NCBI RefSeq assembly: GCF_021729135.1
Contig: NZ_JAJTWW010000003.1
Coordinates: forward strand, 62,001 to 126,000
Source: Brevibacterium daeguense
GTDB lineage: Bacteria; Actinomycetota; Actinomycetes; Actinomycetales; Brevibacteriaceae
Direction of reading: 5' to 3'
DNA: 64,000 bases
The notes beneath the pieces were generated by a model that was not told the DNA's origin, searched no databases, and saw nothing but the letters and a program-made list of their open reading frames with translations. This document shows, piece by piece, positions 20,093 through 28,738 of this stretch (positions are counted from its first letter, which is position 1; each line of letters starts with the position of its first letter). Made by a program: the position numbers and the translations under genes.

Positions 20093-20225
20093 ATACCAGA
20101 CACATCGTAGAGCACCCGGCCTCGGATCCGCACCCCAGGGCCGGGGAGCCCCAAACGTGGGCAATCCCACGCCGCCCGACAGCTTTCGAGGCGCGGTCGG
20201 GATGATTCCGGCTCCGCCTGCGGTC

Positions 20226-20231
20226 TAAGAT
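20226..20231 (+). promoter_or_regulatory. -10 box of the ANTAR regulator gene (leaderless arrangement)
   Basis: TAAGAT is followed by exactly 6 bases and the GTG start at 20238; no ribosome site exists between them. Confidence 0.6.
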
Positions 20232-20237
20232 TGTCGC

Positions 20238-20849
20238 GTGCCTACTTCAGACAATTCCACCACCGACCAGGGTCCCGTTCGTCGCGTCGTCGTTGCCGAG
20301 GACGAAGCGGTCATCCGACTCGACATCGTCGAGATGCTTCGCGAGATCGGCTATGACGTCGTCGGCGAAGCCGCGGACGGCGAGTCGGCGATCCGCCTGG
20401 CGGAAGAGCTGCGCCCGGATCTCGTGGTCATGGACATCAAGATGCCCGTCCTCGATGGGATATCCGCCGCCGAGCGGATCGCCCGCGCCCGGATCGCGCC
20501 GGTCGTGCTGCTGACGGCCTTCTCGCAGAAGGAGCTGGTGGAGCGAGCACGCGACGCCGGCGCGATGGCCTACGTCGTCAAGCCCTTCTCCGCCGCCGAC
20601 CTCGGTCCGGCGCTGGAGATCGCGCTGTCGCGGCACTCCGAGATCGCGGCGCTCGAGACGGAGATCGCCGATCTCACCGATCGCTTCGAGACCCGCAAGC
20701 TCGTCGAGCGCGCCAAGAGCCTCCTGATCTCCAACATGGGCCTGACCGAGCCCGAGGCGTTCCGCTGGATTCAGAAGACCTCCATGGATCGTCGCCTGAC
20801 GATGCGCGAGGTCGCTGAGACCGTGCTCAGCCAGATCGGCAACAAGTAG
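20238..20849 (+). CDS. pdtaR: Two-component response regulator with ANTAR output domain (PdtaR-like)
   Basis: A 203-residue regulator that acts on RNA rather than DNA. The N-terminal receiver domain (about 15-130) has the acidic pair in VVVAEDEAV, phosphoacceptor Asp66 in LVVMDIKMPVLDG, the switch region LLTAFS and the conserved lysine in YVVKPF. The C-terminal ANTAR domain (about 140-200) reads ETRKLVERAKSLLI...EAFRWIQKTSMDRRLTM, the family pattern for binding paired hexanucleotide loops that overlap terminators. A PdtaS-type histidine kinase is expected elsewhere. Only the orphan regulator is visible here, next to polA as in many Actinobacteria. Confidence 0.92.
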   Translation: MPTSDNSTTDQGPVRRVVVAEDEAVIRLDIVEMLREIGYDVVGEAADGESAIRLAEELRPDLVVMDIKMPVLDGISAAERIARARIAPVVLLTAFSQKELVERARDAGAMAYVVKPFSAADLGPALEIALSRHSEIAALETEIADLTDRFETRKLVERAKSLLISNMGLTEPEAFRWIQKTSMDRRLTMREVAETVLSQIGNK

Positions 20850-20896
20850 GGATCGGAACGAAGCAGAGCAGGATCCGATCGGGAGCGGATCCCACC

Positions 20897-20924
20897 CGCC
20901 CGTGCGCCCTCCGGCGCACGGGCG
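20897..20924. terminator. Bidirectional terminator between the ANTAR gene and the thioesterase gene
   Basis: A perfect 12-bp stem CGCCCGTGCGCC / GGCGCACGGGCG around a 4-base loop, placed between two convergent genes. No T-run on either strand, as is common in GC-rich Actinobacteria. Confidence 0.75.
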
Positions 20925-20939
20925 CTGTGCTGCCTGCCG

Positions 20940-21401
20940 TCAGTCCTGGCTGCGCTGGGCGAGGATGAAGTTCGTGATTCTCACGATCGACAGCAGTCGT
21001 CCCTCGCCGTCGGTCATCTTGACCTCGTGGCTGATGAGGGTGCGTCCGTGGTGCAGCACCTCGGCCCGACCGTGCACCCAGCCCTCCCGGATCGGGCGCA
21101 GGTGAGTCGCGTTGAGGTCGACTCCGACCACATTGTGACCATTCGCCAGCAGGAACGCGTGCATCGACCCTAGGGTCTCCGCCATGACGACATGAGCGCC
21201 GCCGTGGAACAGTCCGGCCGGCTGCTTGTTGCCCTCCACCGGCATCCGGGCCTCGAACCAGTCGTAGCCCATCCGGAGGAACTCGATCCCGCATCGCTCG
21301 ACCAGCGTGCCGACCGTCCGACCCTGGTTGTAGTGCATGAGCTGCGTGTACTGCTCCTGGCTGAGGCCGGGTTCCATCCGCGGCAGATCCTGTCGTCTCA
21401 T
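20940..21401 (-). CDS. PaaI-type hotdog-fold thioesterase
   Basis: A 153-residue acyl-CoA thioesterase of the hotdog fold. The active-site region GLFHGGAHVVMAETLGSMHA has the HGG turn and catalytic acidic residue; the second half VVGVDLNATHLRPIREG and KMTDGEGRLLSIVRITNF is the standard PaaI/DUF4442-type core. Start ATG 21401 sits behind AGGAAAGGA. It is divergent from polA, with 163 bases between them. The substrate could be an aromatic or menaquinone-pathway (DHNA-CoA) ester; the sequence does not decide. Confidence 0.88.
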   Translation of the reverse strand: MRRQDLPRMEPGLSQEQYTQLMHYNQGRTVGTLVERCGIEFLRMGYDWFEARMPVEGNKQPAGLFHGGAHVVMAETLGSMHAFLLANGHNVVGVDLNATHLRPIREGWVHGRAEVLHHGRTLISHEVKMTDGEGRLLSIVRITNFILAQRSQD

Positions 21402-21552
21402 CTGAGTGTCCTTTCCTGCTGACCTCCACGACAATAGCCGAGCACAGGCGACGCTCGGGGGCCGCCCGCCGACGGCTCCCGAGCAGCGACCGCAGCGCCC
21501 GCGAGCAGGCCGCGCTCCGCCCTCGGCTGGGCAGGGAATGTCCGGTTCGCGC

Positions 21553-21558
21553 TAGGCT
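21553..21558 (+). promoter_or_regulatory. -10 box of polA (leaderless arrangement)
   Basis: TAGGCT is followed by 6 bases (TGCGGG) and the GTG start at 21565. The 163-base gap to the divergent thioesterase gene holds no other recognisable element. Confidence 0.6.
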
Positions 21559-21564
21559 TGCGGG

Positions 21565-24240
21565 GTGAGCACCGATACCCAGAGACTGCTGCTGATCGAC
21601 GGCCATTCCCTTGCCTACCGCGCGTTCTACGCTCTGCCGGCCGAGAACTTCTCGACGAGCACGGGCCAGACGACGAACGCCGTCTACGGCTTCGTGTCGA
21701 TGCTCATCAACGTGCTGGCGGACGAGGAGCCCACTCACATCGCCGTGGCATTCGACCTCGGGCGGCAGACCTTCCGGTTGGCGGAGTACCCCGAGTACAA
21801 GGCGGGCCGGGCGAAGACTCCCGACGAATTCCATGGCCAGGTCGAGCTCATCAAGGACGTGCTGAAGGCGCTGGCGATCCCGGTGGTCGTCAAGGAGGGC
21901 TTCGAAGCCGACGACGTCCTGGCCACGCTCGCGTGCCAGGGTGCCGCTGCCGGCATGGAGGCCGGCATCGTGACAGGAGACAAGGACGCCTATCAGCTGG
22001 CCTCCGACTCCATCACGATCCTGTATCCGAAGCGCGGGGTCAGCGACCTCACGCGGATGACGCCCGCCGCCGTCGAGGAGAAGTACGGCGTGACCCCGGC
22101 CAACTACCGCGGCATCGCCGCCCTGGTGGGGGAGAAGGCGGACAACCTGCCGGGAGTGCCCGGAGTGGGGGAGAAGACCGCCGCGAAGTGGCTCACGAAG
22201 TACGGCGACCTGCCGAACGTGATCGAAGCGGCCGACGAGATCGGCGGCAAGGTCGGCGGCAGTCTGCGTGAGCACCTCGGCGAGGTGGAGCGCAACTACC
22301 GCCTCAATCAGCTCATCACCGATCTCGAACTCGACGTCTCGGTCGCGGACACCCGCCGCGGTGAGGTCGACCGCGAGGCGCTCGACGACCTCTTCGACCA
22401 GCTGGAGTTCCAGGTGCTGGGCCGCCGCCTCGAGGCGCTGCTGGGCTCGACCACCGAGGAGCGGCCGTCGGCCGACATCCCGGAACCGCGGCTCCTCTCC
22501 GCTGCGGAATTCACGTCCTGGCTGCAGGCGGTGGACGCCGAGGCGCCCGTCGGCATCGCCACCGACGCTCAGTTCGCGCTGGGGCTGGGAACTGTCGACA
22601 GCATCGGTCTGGCCCAGCACGACGACGTGGTGGCGACCGACCTCAGCCGCCTCGACGAGTCCGGCGTGGACGCGCTGAGCCGACTGCTGGCCGAGCATGC
22701 GCATCTGACCTTCCACGGCGCCAAGGCGCAGCTCAAGGCGCTGGTGCAGGCGGGTTACCCGATGCCGTGGCTGGAGACGGACACCGAGATCGCCGCCTAC
22801 CTCGTGGTGCCCGATCAGCGCGCCTATGAGCTGACCGACCTGTGCACCCGCTACTGCGGATTCTCACCCGGTCAGACGGAGCCGGAGGAGGGCACCCTCG
22901 ATCTCGCGCTGGGCGGGGCAGACGCGGCACTGCGCGCGCTGGGGCGGAACGCATGGTCGACGGTGCAGCTGGCGGCAGCGCTGCGCGCGATCCTGGCAGA
23001 CGCGAAGATGGTCGGGGTGCTCGACGAGATCGACATGCCGATGGTGACGATCCTCGCGCAGATGGAGCTTTCCGGCATCGCGGTGGACCTCACCGCGCTG
23101 CAGGGGCTCATCGACGAGTTCGGTGCGCAGGCCGCCGACAGCGCCGAGGCCGCATACGCGGCGATCGGCCACGAGGTCAACCTCGGCTCTCCGAAGCAGC
23201 TCCAGGCAGTGCTGTTCGACGAGCTGCAGATGCCGAAGACCAAGCGGACGAAGACGGGCTACACGACGGATGCAGACGCGCTGGCAGATCTGCTCGTCAA
23301 GACCGGTCATCCGTTCCTCGAGCACCTGCTGGCCCACCGGGACTCGATCAAGCTCAAGCAGACGGTCGTCGGCCTGCACCGCATGGTCGCCGACGACGGG
23401 CGCATCCACACGTCCTACCTGCAGACAGTCGCCGCCACCGGGCGGCTGTCCTCGGTCGATCCGAATCTGCAGAACATCCCGGTGCGCACCGACGCAGGCC
23501 GGCGCATCCGCGACGTGTTCGTCCCCGAGCAGGGGGCGGGGTTCAGTGAGCTGCTGACGGCTGACTACTCGCAGATCGAGATGCGGATCATGGCCCATCT
23601 GTCCGGAGACGAGAGCCTGATCGCTGCGTTCCGCGCCGGCGAGGATCTGCACTCCTATGTCGGCGCCCGGGTATTCGGCGTCGGCGTGGACGAGGTGACC
23701 GCGGAGATGCGGTCCAAGGTCAAGGCGATGTCCTACGGCCTGGTCTACGGACTGTCGGCCTACGGCCTGTCGCGCCAGCTCCAGATCGGCGTCGATGAGG
23801 CACGCGAGCTCATGGACGGCTACTTCGAGCGCTTCGGCGCTGTCAAGGCGTACCTGGACTCCAGCGTCGAGAACGCCCGCAGCGTGGGCTACACGGAGAC
23901 GATGTACGGTCGCCGCCGCTACCTGCCGCAGCTCACCAGCGACCGACGTCAGGTTCGGGAGATGGCCGAGCGGGCGGCTCTCAATGCCCCGATCCAGGGC
24001 TCTGCCGCCGACATCATGAAGATCGCGATGATCCGGGTCGACGCCGCGCTGCGAGAAGCGCAGCTGAAGAGCCGGGTGCTGCTCCAGGTGCACGACGAGA
24101 TCGTCGTCGAGCTCGCCGCGGAGGAATACGCGCAGGTGGCGGCGCTGATCCGCTCGACGATGGGCGGAGCCGCGGCGCTCTCGGTGCCGCTGGACGTCAA
24201 CATCGGCCACGGCCCGACCTGGCAGCAGGCCGGGCACTGA
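21565..24240 (+). CDS. polA: DNA polymerase I
   Basis: Repair and lagging-strand polymerase, 891 residues. The N-terminal 5' nuclease (about 1-290) is complete: LLIDGHSLAYRAFYAL, GFEADDVLATLA, IVTGDKDAYQL and VGEKADNLPGVPGVGEKTA. The middle 3'-5' exonuclease-like region lacks an obvious DEDD set (ATDAQFALGLGTVDSIGL), so proofreading is probably lost, as in other actinobacterial PolA. Polymerase motifs are intact: motif A ADYSQIEMRIMAHLSGD, O-helix RSKVKAMSYGLVYGLSAYGL and motif C VHDEIVVE. The O-helix has tyrosine where E. coli has Phe762, a change known to relax discrimination against dideoxynucleotides. Confidence 0.97.
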   Translation: MSTDTQRLLLIDGHSLAYRAFYALPAENFSTSTGQTTNAVYGFVSMLINVLADEEPTHIAVAFDLGRQTFRLAEYPEYKAGRAKTPDEFHGQVELIKDVLKALAIPVVVKEGFEADDVLATLACQGAAAGMEAGIVTGDKDAYQLASDSITILYPKRGVSDLTRMTPAAVEEKYGVTPANYRGIAALVGEKADNLPGVPGVGEKTAAKWLTKYGDLPNVIEAADEIGGKVGGSLREHLGEVERNYRLNQLITDLELDVSVADTRRGEVDREALDDLFDQLEFQVLGRRLEALLGSTTEERPSADIPEPRLLSAAEFTSWLQAVDAEAPVGIATDAQFALGLGTVDSIGLAQHDDVVATDLSRLDESGVDALSRLLAEHAHLTFHGAKAQLKALVQAGYPMPWLETDTEIAAYLVVPDQRAYELTDLCTRYCGFSPGQTEPEEGTLDLALGGADAALRALGRNAWSTVQLAAALRAILADAKMVGVLDEIDMPMVTILAQMELSGIAVDLTALQGLIDEFGAQAADSAEAAYAAIGHEVNLGSPKQLQAVLFDELQMPKTKRTKTGYTTDADALADLLVKTGHPFLEHLLAHRDSIKLKQTVVGLHRMVADDGRIHTSYLQTVAATGRLSSVDPNLQNIPVRTDAGRRIRDVFVPEQGAGFSELLTADYSQIEMRIMAHLSGDESLIAAFRAGEDLHSYVGARVFGVGVDEVTAEMRSKVKAMSYGLVYGLSAYGLSRQLQIGVDEARELMDGYFERFGAVKAYLDSSVENARSVGYTETMYGRRRYLPQLTSDRRQVREMAERAALNAPIQGSAADIMKIAMIRVDAALREAQLKSRVLLQVHDEIVVELAAEEYAQVAALIRSTMGGAAALSVPLDVNIGHGPTWQQAGH

Positions 24241-24251
24241 ACCGTCCGGTT

Positions 24252-24329
24252 GCCGAGGCGCTGGCGTTCCGTGAGCCTGCCGTCCGGTGGCCCCGCCCGC
24301 GCGAGCTGGGACGCGGGCAGCGCCTCGGC
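24252..24329. terminator. Nested hairpin terminator between polA and methyltransferase
   Basis: Outer arms GCCGAGGCGCTG (24252-24263) and CAGCGCCTCGGC (24318-24329); inside, GCCCGCG (24295-24301) can pair with CGCGGGC (24312-24318). The element fills the gap between two convergent genes. Confidence 0.65.
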
Positions 24330-24334
24330 GGCGG

Positions 24335-25171
24335 TCAGTCGGGGAGGCGGGTGGAGAAGATCGCGGTGCCCGGCATGAGCTGTCCGCGCAGGGGCGACCA
24401 GCCGCCCCATGCCGTCCGATTGTGCTCCGGCCACTCGGGCTCGGTGAGGCCGGTGATGATGAAGCCGGCGGCGACGAGCAGCGAGATCCAGTCGCTCATC
24501 GTGCGGTGATGCTCGGCGTACACGGGATTGCCGTCGCCGTCGAGCTCCACGTAGGGCGTCCGGTCGAAGTAGGAGTACTCCACGGTGAGACCGGCCTCAC
24601 CCGGGACGTCGGGGAACATCCAGCGCACCGGGTGCGTGACCGAGAAGACCCAGCGACCTCCGGGACGCAGGGCCCGGGCGACCTCGGCCAGCACGATGTC
24701 GGCGTCCTTGACGAACGGCAGCGCACCATAGGACGAGAAGGCGATGTCGAAGCTGTTCGATGCGAAGGGCAGGTCGCGCGCATCGGCCTGCAGGAACGTG
24801 GGAGGAGTCGCGTCCGGATCGAGCGGGTGCTCGCGCTGCAGTCGGGATGCCTCCTCCAGCATGCCGGAGGACACGTCGACCCCGGTCGCCAGCGCGCCCT
24901 GCTCGGCCAGCCACCGCGAGCACTGGCCGGCCCCGCACCCGACCTCGAGGATCTGCCTGCGGCCGACATCCCCGAGGAGGCGCACATCGGATTCGTGGAT
25001 CCCCTCGGGACACCAGATGAACTCGCTGGCACCCAGGAAGCTGCCGTGCTCGGCCAGGTACTCCTTCGCGGAGTTGTCCCAGTAGCTGCGATTGGCCCTG
25101 ACCGACGCTTCCTCATCGATGGCGAAATACCCGCCGCTGATGATCTCGGGGGAGTAGTCGCTTTCGCTCAT
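24335..25171 (-). CDS. Class I SAM-dependent methyltransferase
   Basis: A 278-residue methyltransferase. Start ATG 25171 (MSESDYSPEI) is chosen for the GGAGAAG site; the frame continues upstream without support. After an N-terminal helix with RANRSYWDNSAKEYLAEHG, motif I appears as ILEVGCGAGQCSRWLAEQG, followed by VDVSSGMLEEA, ARDLPFASNSFDIAFSSYG (motif IV area) and VARALRPGGRWVFSVTHP. This arrangement suits small-molecule or quinone-type Methyltransf_11 enzymes. Substrate unknown. It is convergent with polA and divergent from rpsA. Confidence 0.87.
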   Translation of the reverse strand: MSESDYSPEIISGGYFAIDEEASVRANRSYWDNSAKEYLAEHGSFLGASEFIWCPEGIHESDVRLLGDVGRRQILEVGCGAGQCSRWLAEQGALATGVDVSSGMLEEASRLQREHPLDPDATPPTFLQADARDLPFASNSFDIAFSSYGALPFVKDADIVLAEVARALRPGGRWVFSVTHPVRWMFPDVPGEAGLTVEYSYFDRTPYVELDGDGNPVYAEHHRTMSDWISLLVAAGFIITGLTEPEWPEHNRTAWGGWSPLRGQLMPGTAIFSTRLPD

Positions 25172-25240
25172 CGGTCTTCTCCGTTCCGGCGCCGCCGAAC
25201 AGCTTCGGAATCCGGCGTGCGCGAGGGTGTCCTGTGGTGT

Positions 25241-25246
25241 TACGAT
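25241..25246 (+). promoter_or_regulatory. Extended -10 promoter of rpsA
   Basis: TACGAT preceded by TGT (TGn extension) 12 bases after a G-rich tract. A TTGACA overlaps it at 25246-25251 but has no matching -10 downstream. The inferred start near 25253 gives a leader of roughly 170 bases. Confidence 0.4.
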
Positions 25247-25252
25247 TGACAA

Positions 25253-25424
25253 CTGTATGCGCATTGTGCGTGCGGCCAGCCCGTGCCATCTGTGGTACCA
25301 CGGCACAGGATCACGGCAGTCATGCGAACTCTGCGCAATCGCACCATAGCAATTGTCCATCAAGCATACCGAGACCGGCCGTCCCTGCGGCCGGGCATCA
25401 GTCCATTACGGAGTCCCTACCTTT
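25253..25424 (+). promoter_or_regulatory. Long rpsA mRNA leader with hairpins
   Basis: The gap holds no gene. Two stems can form: GTGCC (25283-25287) with GGCAC (25302-25306), and a perfect CCGGCCG-TCCCTG-CGGCCGG hairpin at 25375-25394, 30 bases before the start codon. The only ribosome-site-like sequence is GGAG at 25410-25413, 11 bases from the ATG, which is far. A structured leader with a weak site fits the autogenous control known for S1 genes in other bacteria; that it works so here is inference. Confidence 0.4.
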
Positions 25425-26897
25425 ATGACCACAACCACGCCGGGCACGGCGCAGAACGAGCAGATCGCTGTCAACGACATCGGATCTGCAGACGATTTCC
25501 TTGCGGCAGTCGATGAGACCATCAAGTACTTCAACGACGGAGACATTGTCGAAGGTACCGTGGTCAAGGTTGATCGCGACGAAGTTCTGGTCGACATCGG
25601 ATACAAGACGGAAGGCGTCATCCTTTCGCGCGAGCTGTCGATCAAGCACGACGTAGACCCCGCCGAGGTCGTAGAGGTCGGAGACGACATCGAAGCCCTG
25701 GTCCTCACCAAGGAGGACAAGGACGGCCGGCTGATGCTGTCGAAGAAGCGCGCGCAGTACGAGCGCGCTTGGGGCGACATCGAGAAGATCAAGGACGAAG
25801 AGGGCGTCGTCACCGGCACCGTCATCGAGGTCGTCAAGGGCGGCCTCATCGTCGACATCGGACTGCGCGGCTTCCTGCCGGCGTCCCTGGTCGAGATGCG
25901 CCGCGTCCGCGACCTCGCCCCGTACATCGGGCAGCAGGTCGAGGCCAAGATCATCGAGCTCGACAAGAACCGCAACAACGTGGTGCTGTCGCGCCGCGCA
26001 TGGCTCGAGGAGACCCAGTCCGCGGTCCGCCACGACTTCCTGCAGACCCTGCAGAAGGGCCAGGTCCGCCCCGGTGTGGTCTCGTCCATCGTCAACTTCG
26101 GTGCATTCGTGGACCTCGGCGGAGTCGACGGCCTCGTGCACGTCTCCGAGCTGTCCTGGAAGCACATCGACCACCCGAGCGAGGTCGTCTCGGTGGGCGA
26201 CGAGGTCACCGTCGAGGTGCTCGACGTCGACATGGACCGCGAGCGCGTGTCCCTGTCGCTCAAGGCGACCCAGGAGGATCCGTGGCAGCACTTCGCCCGG
26301 ACCCACGTCATCGGACAGATCGTGCCCGGCCGCGTCACCAAGCTCGTGCCCTTCGGTGCATTCGTCCGCGTCGAGGACGGCATCGAGGGTCTGGTGCACA
26401 TCTCGGAGCTGGCGGTTCGGCACATCGATCTGCCGGAGCAGGTCGTCAATGTCGAAGACGTCATCTACGTCAAGGTCATCGACATCGACCTCGACCGTCG
26501 TCGGATCTCGCTGTCCCTCAAGCAGGCCAATGAGGGCGTGGACCCGGAGGCTGAGGAGTTCCTCGACCCCGCGCTCTACGGCATGACCCAGGAGTACGAC
26601 GAAGAGGGCAACTACAAGTACCCCGAGGGCTTCGATCCGGAGACCCAGGAGTGGATGGAAGGCTACGAGACCCAGCGCGAGGAATGGGAGCAGCAGTACG
26701 CCGCCGCCCAGGCTCGCTGGGAGGAGCACAAGAAGCAGGTCGCACGCGCGATCGCCGCGGACGCAGAGGCCGGCTCGGAGCCGGTTGCGGACGTGCCCTC
26801 GCAGCCGTCCTACAGCTCGGACGACCGCGCCGACGAAGGCACACTCGCGAGCGACGAGGCCCTCGCCGCGCTGCGGGAGAAGCTGGCCGGCAACTGA
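25425..26897 (+). CDS. rpsA: 30S ribosomal protein S1
   Basis: RNA-binding ribosomal protein of 490 residues that helps mRNA onto the 30S subunit. Four S1 domains are visible, each beginning with a G.VV pattern: GDIVEGTVVKVDRDEVLVDI, EGVVTGTVIEVVKGGLIVDI, GQVRPGVVSSIVNFGAFVDL and GQIVPGRVTKLVPFGAFVRV. The four-domain form is standard for Actinobacteria (six in E. coli). The C-terminal about 100 residues are acidic and low-complexity (EYDEEGNYKYPEGFDPETQE). Start ATG 25425 (MTTTTPGTAQNEQ) fits the family. A strong terminator follows directly. Confidence 0.97.
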   Translation: MTTTTPGTAQNEQIAVNDIGSADDFLAAVDETIKYFNDGDIVEGTVVKVDRDEVLVDIGYKTEGVILSRELSIKHDVDPAEVVEVGDDIEALVLTKEDKDGRLMLSKKRAQYERAWGDIEKIKDEEGVVTGTVIEVVKGGLIVDIGLRGFLPASLVEMRRVRDLAPYIGQQVEAKIIELDKNRNNVVLSRRAWLEETQSAVRHDFLQTLQKGQVRPGVVSSIVNFGAFVDLGGVDGLVHVSELSWKHIDHPSEVVSVGDEVTVEVLDVDMDRERVSLSLKATQEDPWQHFARTHVIGQIVPGRVTKLVPFGAFVRVEDGIEGLVHISELAVRHIDLPEQVVNVEDVIYVKVIDIDLDRRRISLSLKQANEGVDPEAEEFLDPALYGMTQEYDEEGNYKYPEGFDPETQEWMEGYETQREEWEQQYAAAQARWEEHKKQVARAIAADAEAGSEPVADVPSQPSYSSDDRADEGTLASDEALAALREKLAGN

Positions 26898-26914
26898 GTC
26901 GGGCAACACTGTCC

Positions 26915-26952
26915 CCGAAGGGCTCCCGGACCGCGGTCCGGGAGCCCTTCGG
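26915..26952 (+). terminator. rpsA terminator, 38-bp perfect palindrome
   Basis: Each arm is 19 bases (CCGAAGGGCTCCCGGACCG and its exact complement) with no unpaired centre, so the RNA folds into a very stable stem with a minimal loop 18 bases after the rpsA stop. There is no T-run. The next gene's probable start is only 4 bases beyond it. Confidence 0.75.
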
Positions 26953-26956
26953 CCGT

Positions 26957-28729
26957 GTGCTGTCCGTTCCGCGAGGTCCGCGACGGGCATGGTCGGGCTA
27001 TCTGCTCGTCCTGGTGCTGGCCAGCCTCATCGTGTTCGGCGGCCTCATCGCACACCCCGGAACCCGCGTCTTCGCCGAGAACGACGACACCTCGCTCTTC
27101 ATCTGGTGGTTCGCACACGCCGCCGATGTGGTGGCCGGCTGGTTCGGACTGGGGTCGGGGGAGCGGAACCTCCTGTACTCGACCTCGATGAACCATCCCG
27201 GGGGCGTCAACGGAGCGTGGAACACCTCGGTGCTGGGGCTGGCCCTGCCGATGGTTCCGGTCACCTGGCTGGCCGGTCCCGTCGTCGCCTACAACCTGTG
27301 CATCATCGCGGCTCCCGTGGTCTCCGCACTGGCGGCGGCCCGGTTCATCCGATCCTTCCTGCCGCGGCCGCCCGCGTTCCTCGGGGGCTTCGCCTATGGC
27401 TTCTCCACCTATCTGATCTCCCAGGCCGCCGGACACCTGAATCTCGCCTTCGCGCCGTTCCCGCCGCTGGTGGCGCTCGGCATCGTCCAGCTGCTGCGCT
27501 CCGAGGGACGGGGCGCGACCCTGCGCACGGCCGTGTGGCTCGGCCTCGTCATCGGCTGGCAGTTCTACGTCTCGACGGAGCTGCTGGCCGGCACCTTCCT
27601 GGCGGCGGTCACGCTGGTGCTGTGCTGGGCGCTGCTCTCATGGCGGACCTTTCGCTCCGGTCTGCCCTCGCTGGTCGGCGGCGGCGTGATGGCCAGCGCG
27701 CTCGGGCTGCTCATCGGCACCCCGCTGCTGGCGGCGATGTTCGGTCTGCCCGGGGCCCCACGCGCTGCGATCCGGCCGCACGGGGTCTGGAACAACGACG
27801 TCTTCGACCCCGTGGTGCCGGGTCCCTTCACTCTGCTCGGGGGCGGTCCCTCGCCGATCCCTCGCCGGGTGCCGATCGACCCCTCCGAGGTCGGGGGCTA
27901 CGTGGGCATCGTGTGGCTGCTGTTCGCGGCTGCTGTCGTGATCTGCCACTGGCGGTCGGCCCGGTACGGGCGGATGGTCCGCGTCGCCGCGACGACGGGC
28001 ATCCTGGTGTGGCTCCTGTCGATGGGATCGCCCTGGTACTTCTGGGGCCGCGAATTCGTCGCGTCGACGCCGTTCCGAATCGTCGAGAGCATGCCGGTGC
28101 TGGCGAATGTTCTTCCGATGCGGCTTGCGGTGCACTCGACTCTCGTGCTGTCGCTGCTGCTGGCGCTCGGCGCCTGGACCGGGCTGCGCAGCCGGCGGTT
28201 CGCGGTGCGGCGGGGAACGATCCTCGCCGTGATCGCCTCGCTGATCCTCGTGACGCCCGGAGCGGTCCACACCCGACCGATCATCATTCCCGAGTTCTAC
28301 CAGGGTGCATACGCCGAAGCCATCGAACCGGGGGCGGTCGTGAAGACGCTGCCGCGGCCGATCGCGCTGGCCAGTCCCCACGCGGACGAGGCGATGACCT
28401 GGCAGGCTCTCACCGGGATGCACTATCGAGAGACCGGTGGCTACTTCATCGGCTCCACCGACATCAGCCCAGTGATCTACTCGGCGCCCCAGGACGAGCT
28501 CGATCGGCTGCTCCAGGACTATGCGGGCAGGTCACTTCCGAGGGGATCCTCCGCAGCCGGGACAGCGGTCGCCGAGGATCTGCAGGAACGGGGAATCGAC
28601 CACGTCGTCATCGCCCTCGACGGCCGGCACCTGTCGCATTCGCCGTCCGAGATCGCCCGATTCGTCTCCGGGGCCACCGGGGCGCCGTACCTGGAGAACG
28701 GCGGGGTGTACATCATCGATCTGCCGTAA
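26957..28729 (+). CDS. Large polytopic membrane protein, glycosyltransferase/YfhO-like
   Basis: About 590 residues from GTG 26957, the first start after the rpsA terminator; no ribosome site is visible, so the start is uncertain. Ten or more hydrophobic helices (SGYLLVLVLASLIVFGGLIA, PVVAYNLCIIAAPVVSALAA and others) lead into a soluble C-terminal part of about 130 residues. The first loop contains ENDDTSLFIWWFAHA with an acidic pair, and the next loops contain STSMNHPGG, the layout of GT-C lipid-linked-sugar transferases and of YfhO-type proteins. A role in cell-envelope glycosylation is inferred; the donor and acceptor are unknown. Confidence 0.62.
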   Translation: MLSVPRGPRRAWSGYLLVLVLASLIVFGGLIAHPGTRVFAENDDTSLFIWWFAHAADVVAGWFGLGSGERNLLYSTSMNHPGGVNGAWNTSVLGLALPMVPVTWLAGPVVAYNLCIIAAPVVSALAAARFIRSFLPRPPAFLGGFAYGFSTYLISQAAGHLNLAFAPFPPLVALGIVQLLRSEGRGATLRTAVWLGLVIGWQFYVSTELLAGTFLAAVTLVLCWALLSWRTFRSGLPSLVGGGVMASALGLLIGTPLLAAMFGLPGAPRAAIRPHGVWNNDVFDPVVPGPFTLLGGGPSPIPRRVPIDPSEVGGYVGIVWLLFAAAVVICHWRSARYGRMVRVAATTGILVWLLSMGSPWYFWGREFVASTPFRIVESMPVLANVLPMRLAVHSTLVLSLLLALGAWTGLRSRRFAVRRGTILAVIASLILVTPGAVHTRPIIIPEFYQGAYAEAIEPGAVVKTLPRPIALASPHADEAMTWQALTGMHYRETGGYFIGSTDISPVIYSAPQDELDRLLQDYAGRSLPRGSSAAGTAVAEDLQERGIDHVVIALDGRHLSHSPSEIARFVSGATGAPYLENGGVYIIDLP

Positions 28730-28732
28730 CCT
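28727..28732 (+). promoter_or_regulatory. Possible -10 box of coaE overlapping the upstream stop
   Basis: TAACCT contains the TAA stop of the membrane-protein gene and ends 6 bases before the coaE ATG. The 6 bases (GAGGTC) also resemble a ribosome site, so coaE could instead be co-transcribed. Confidence 0.4.
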
Positions 28733-28738
28733 GAGGTC

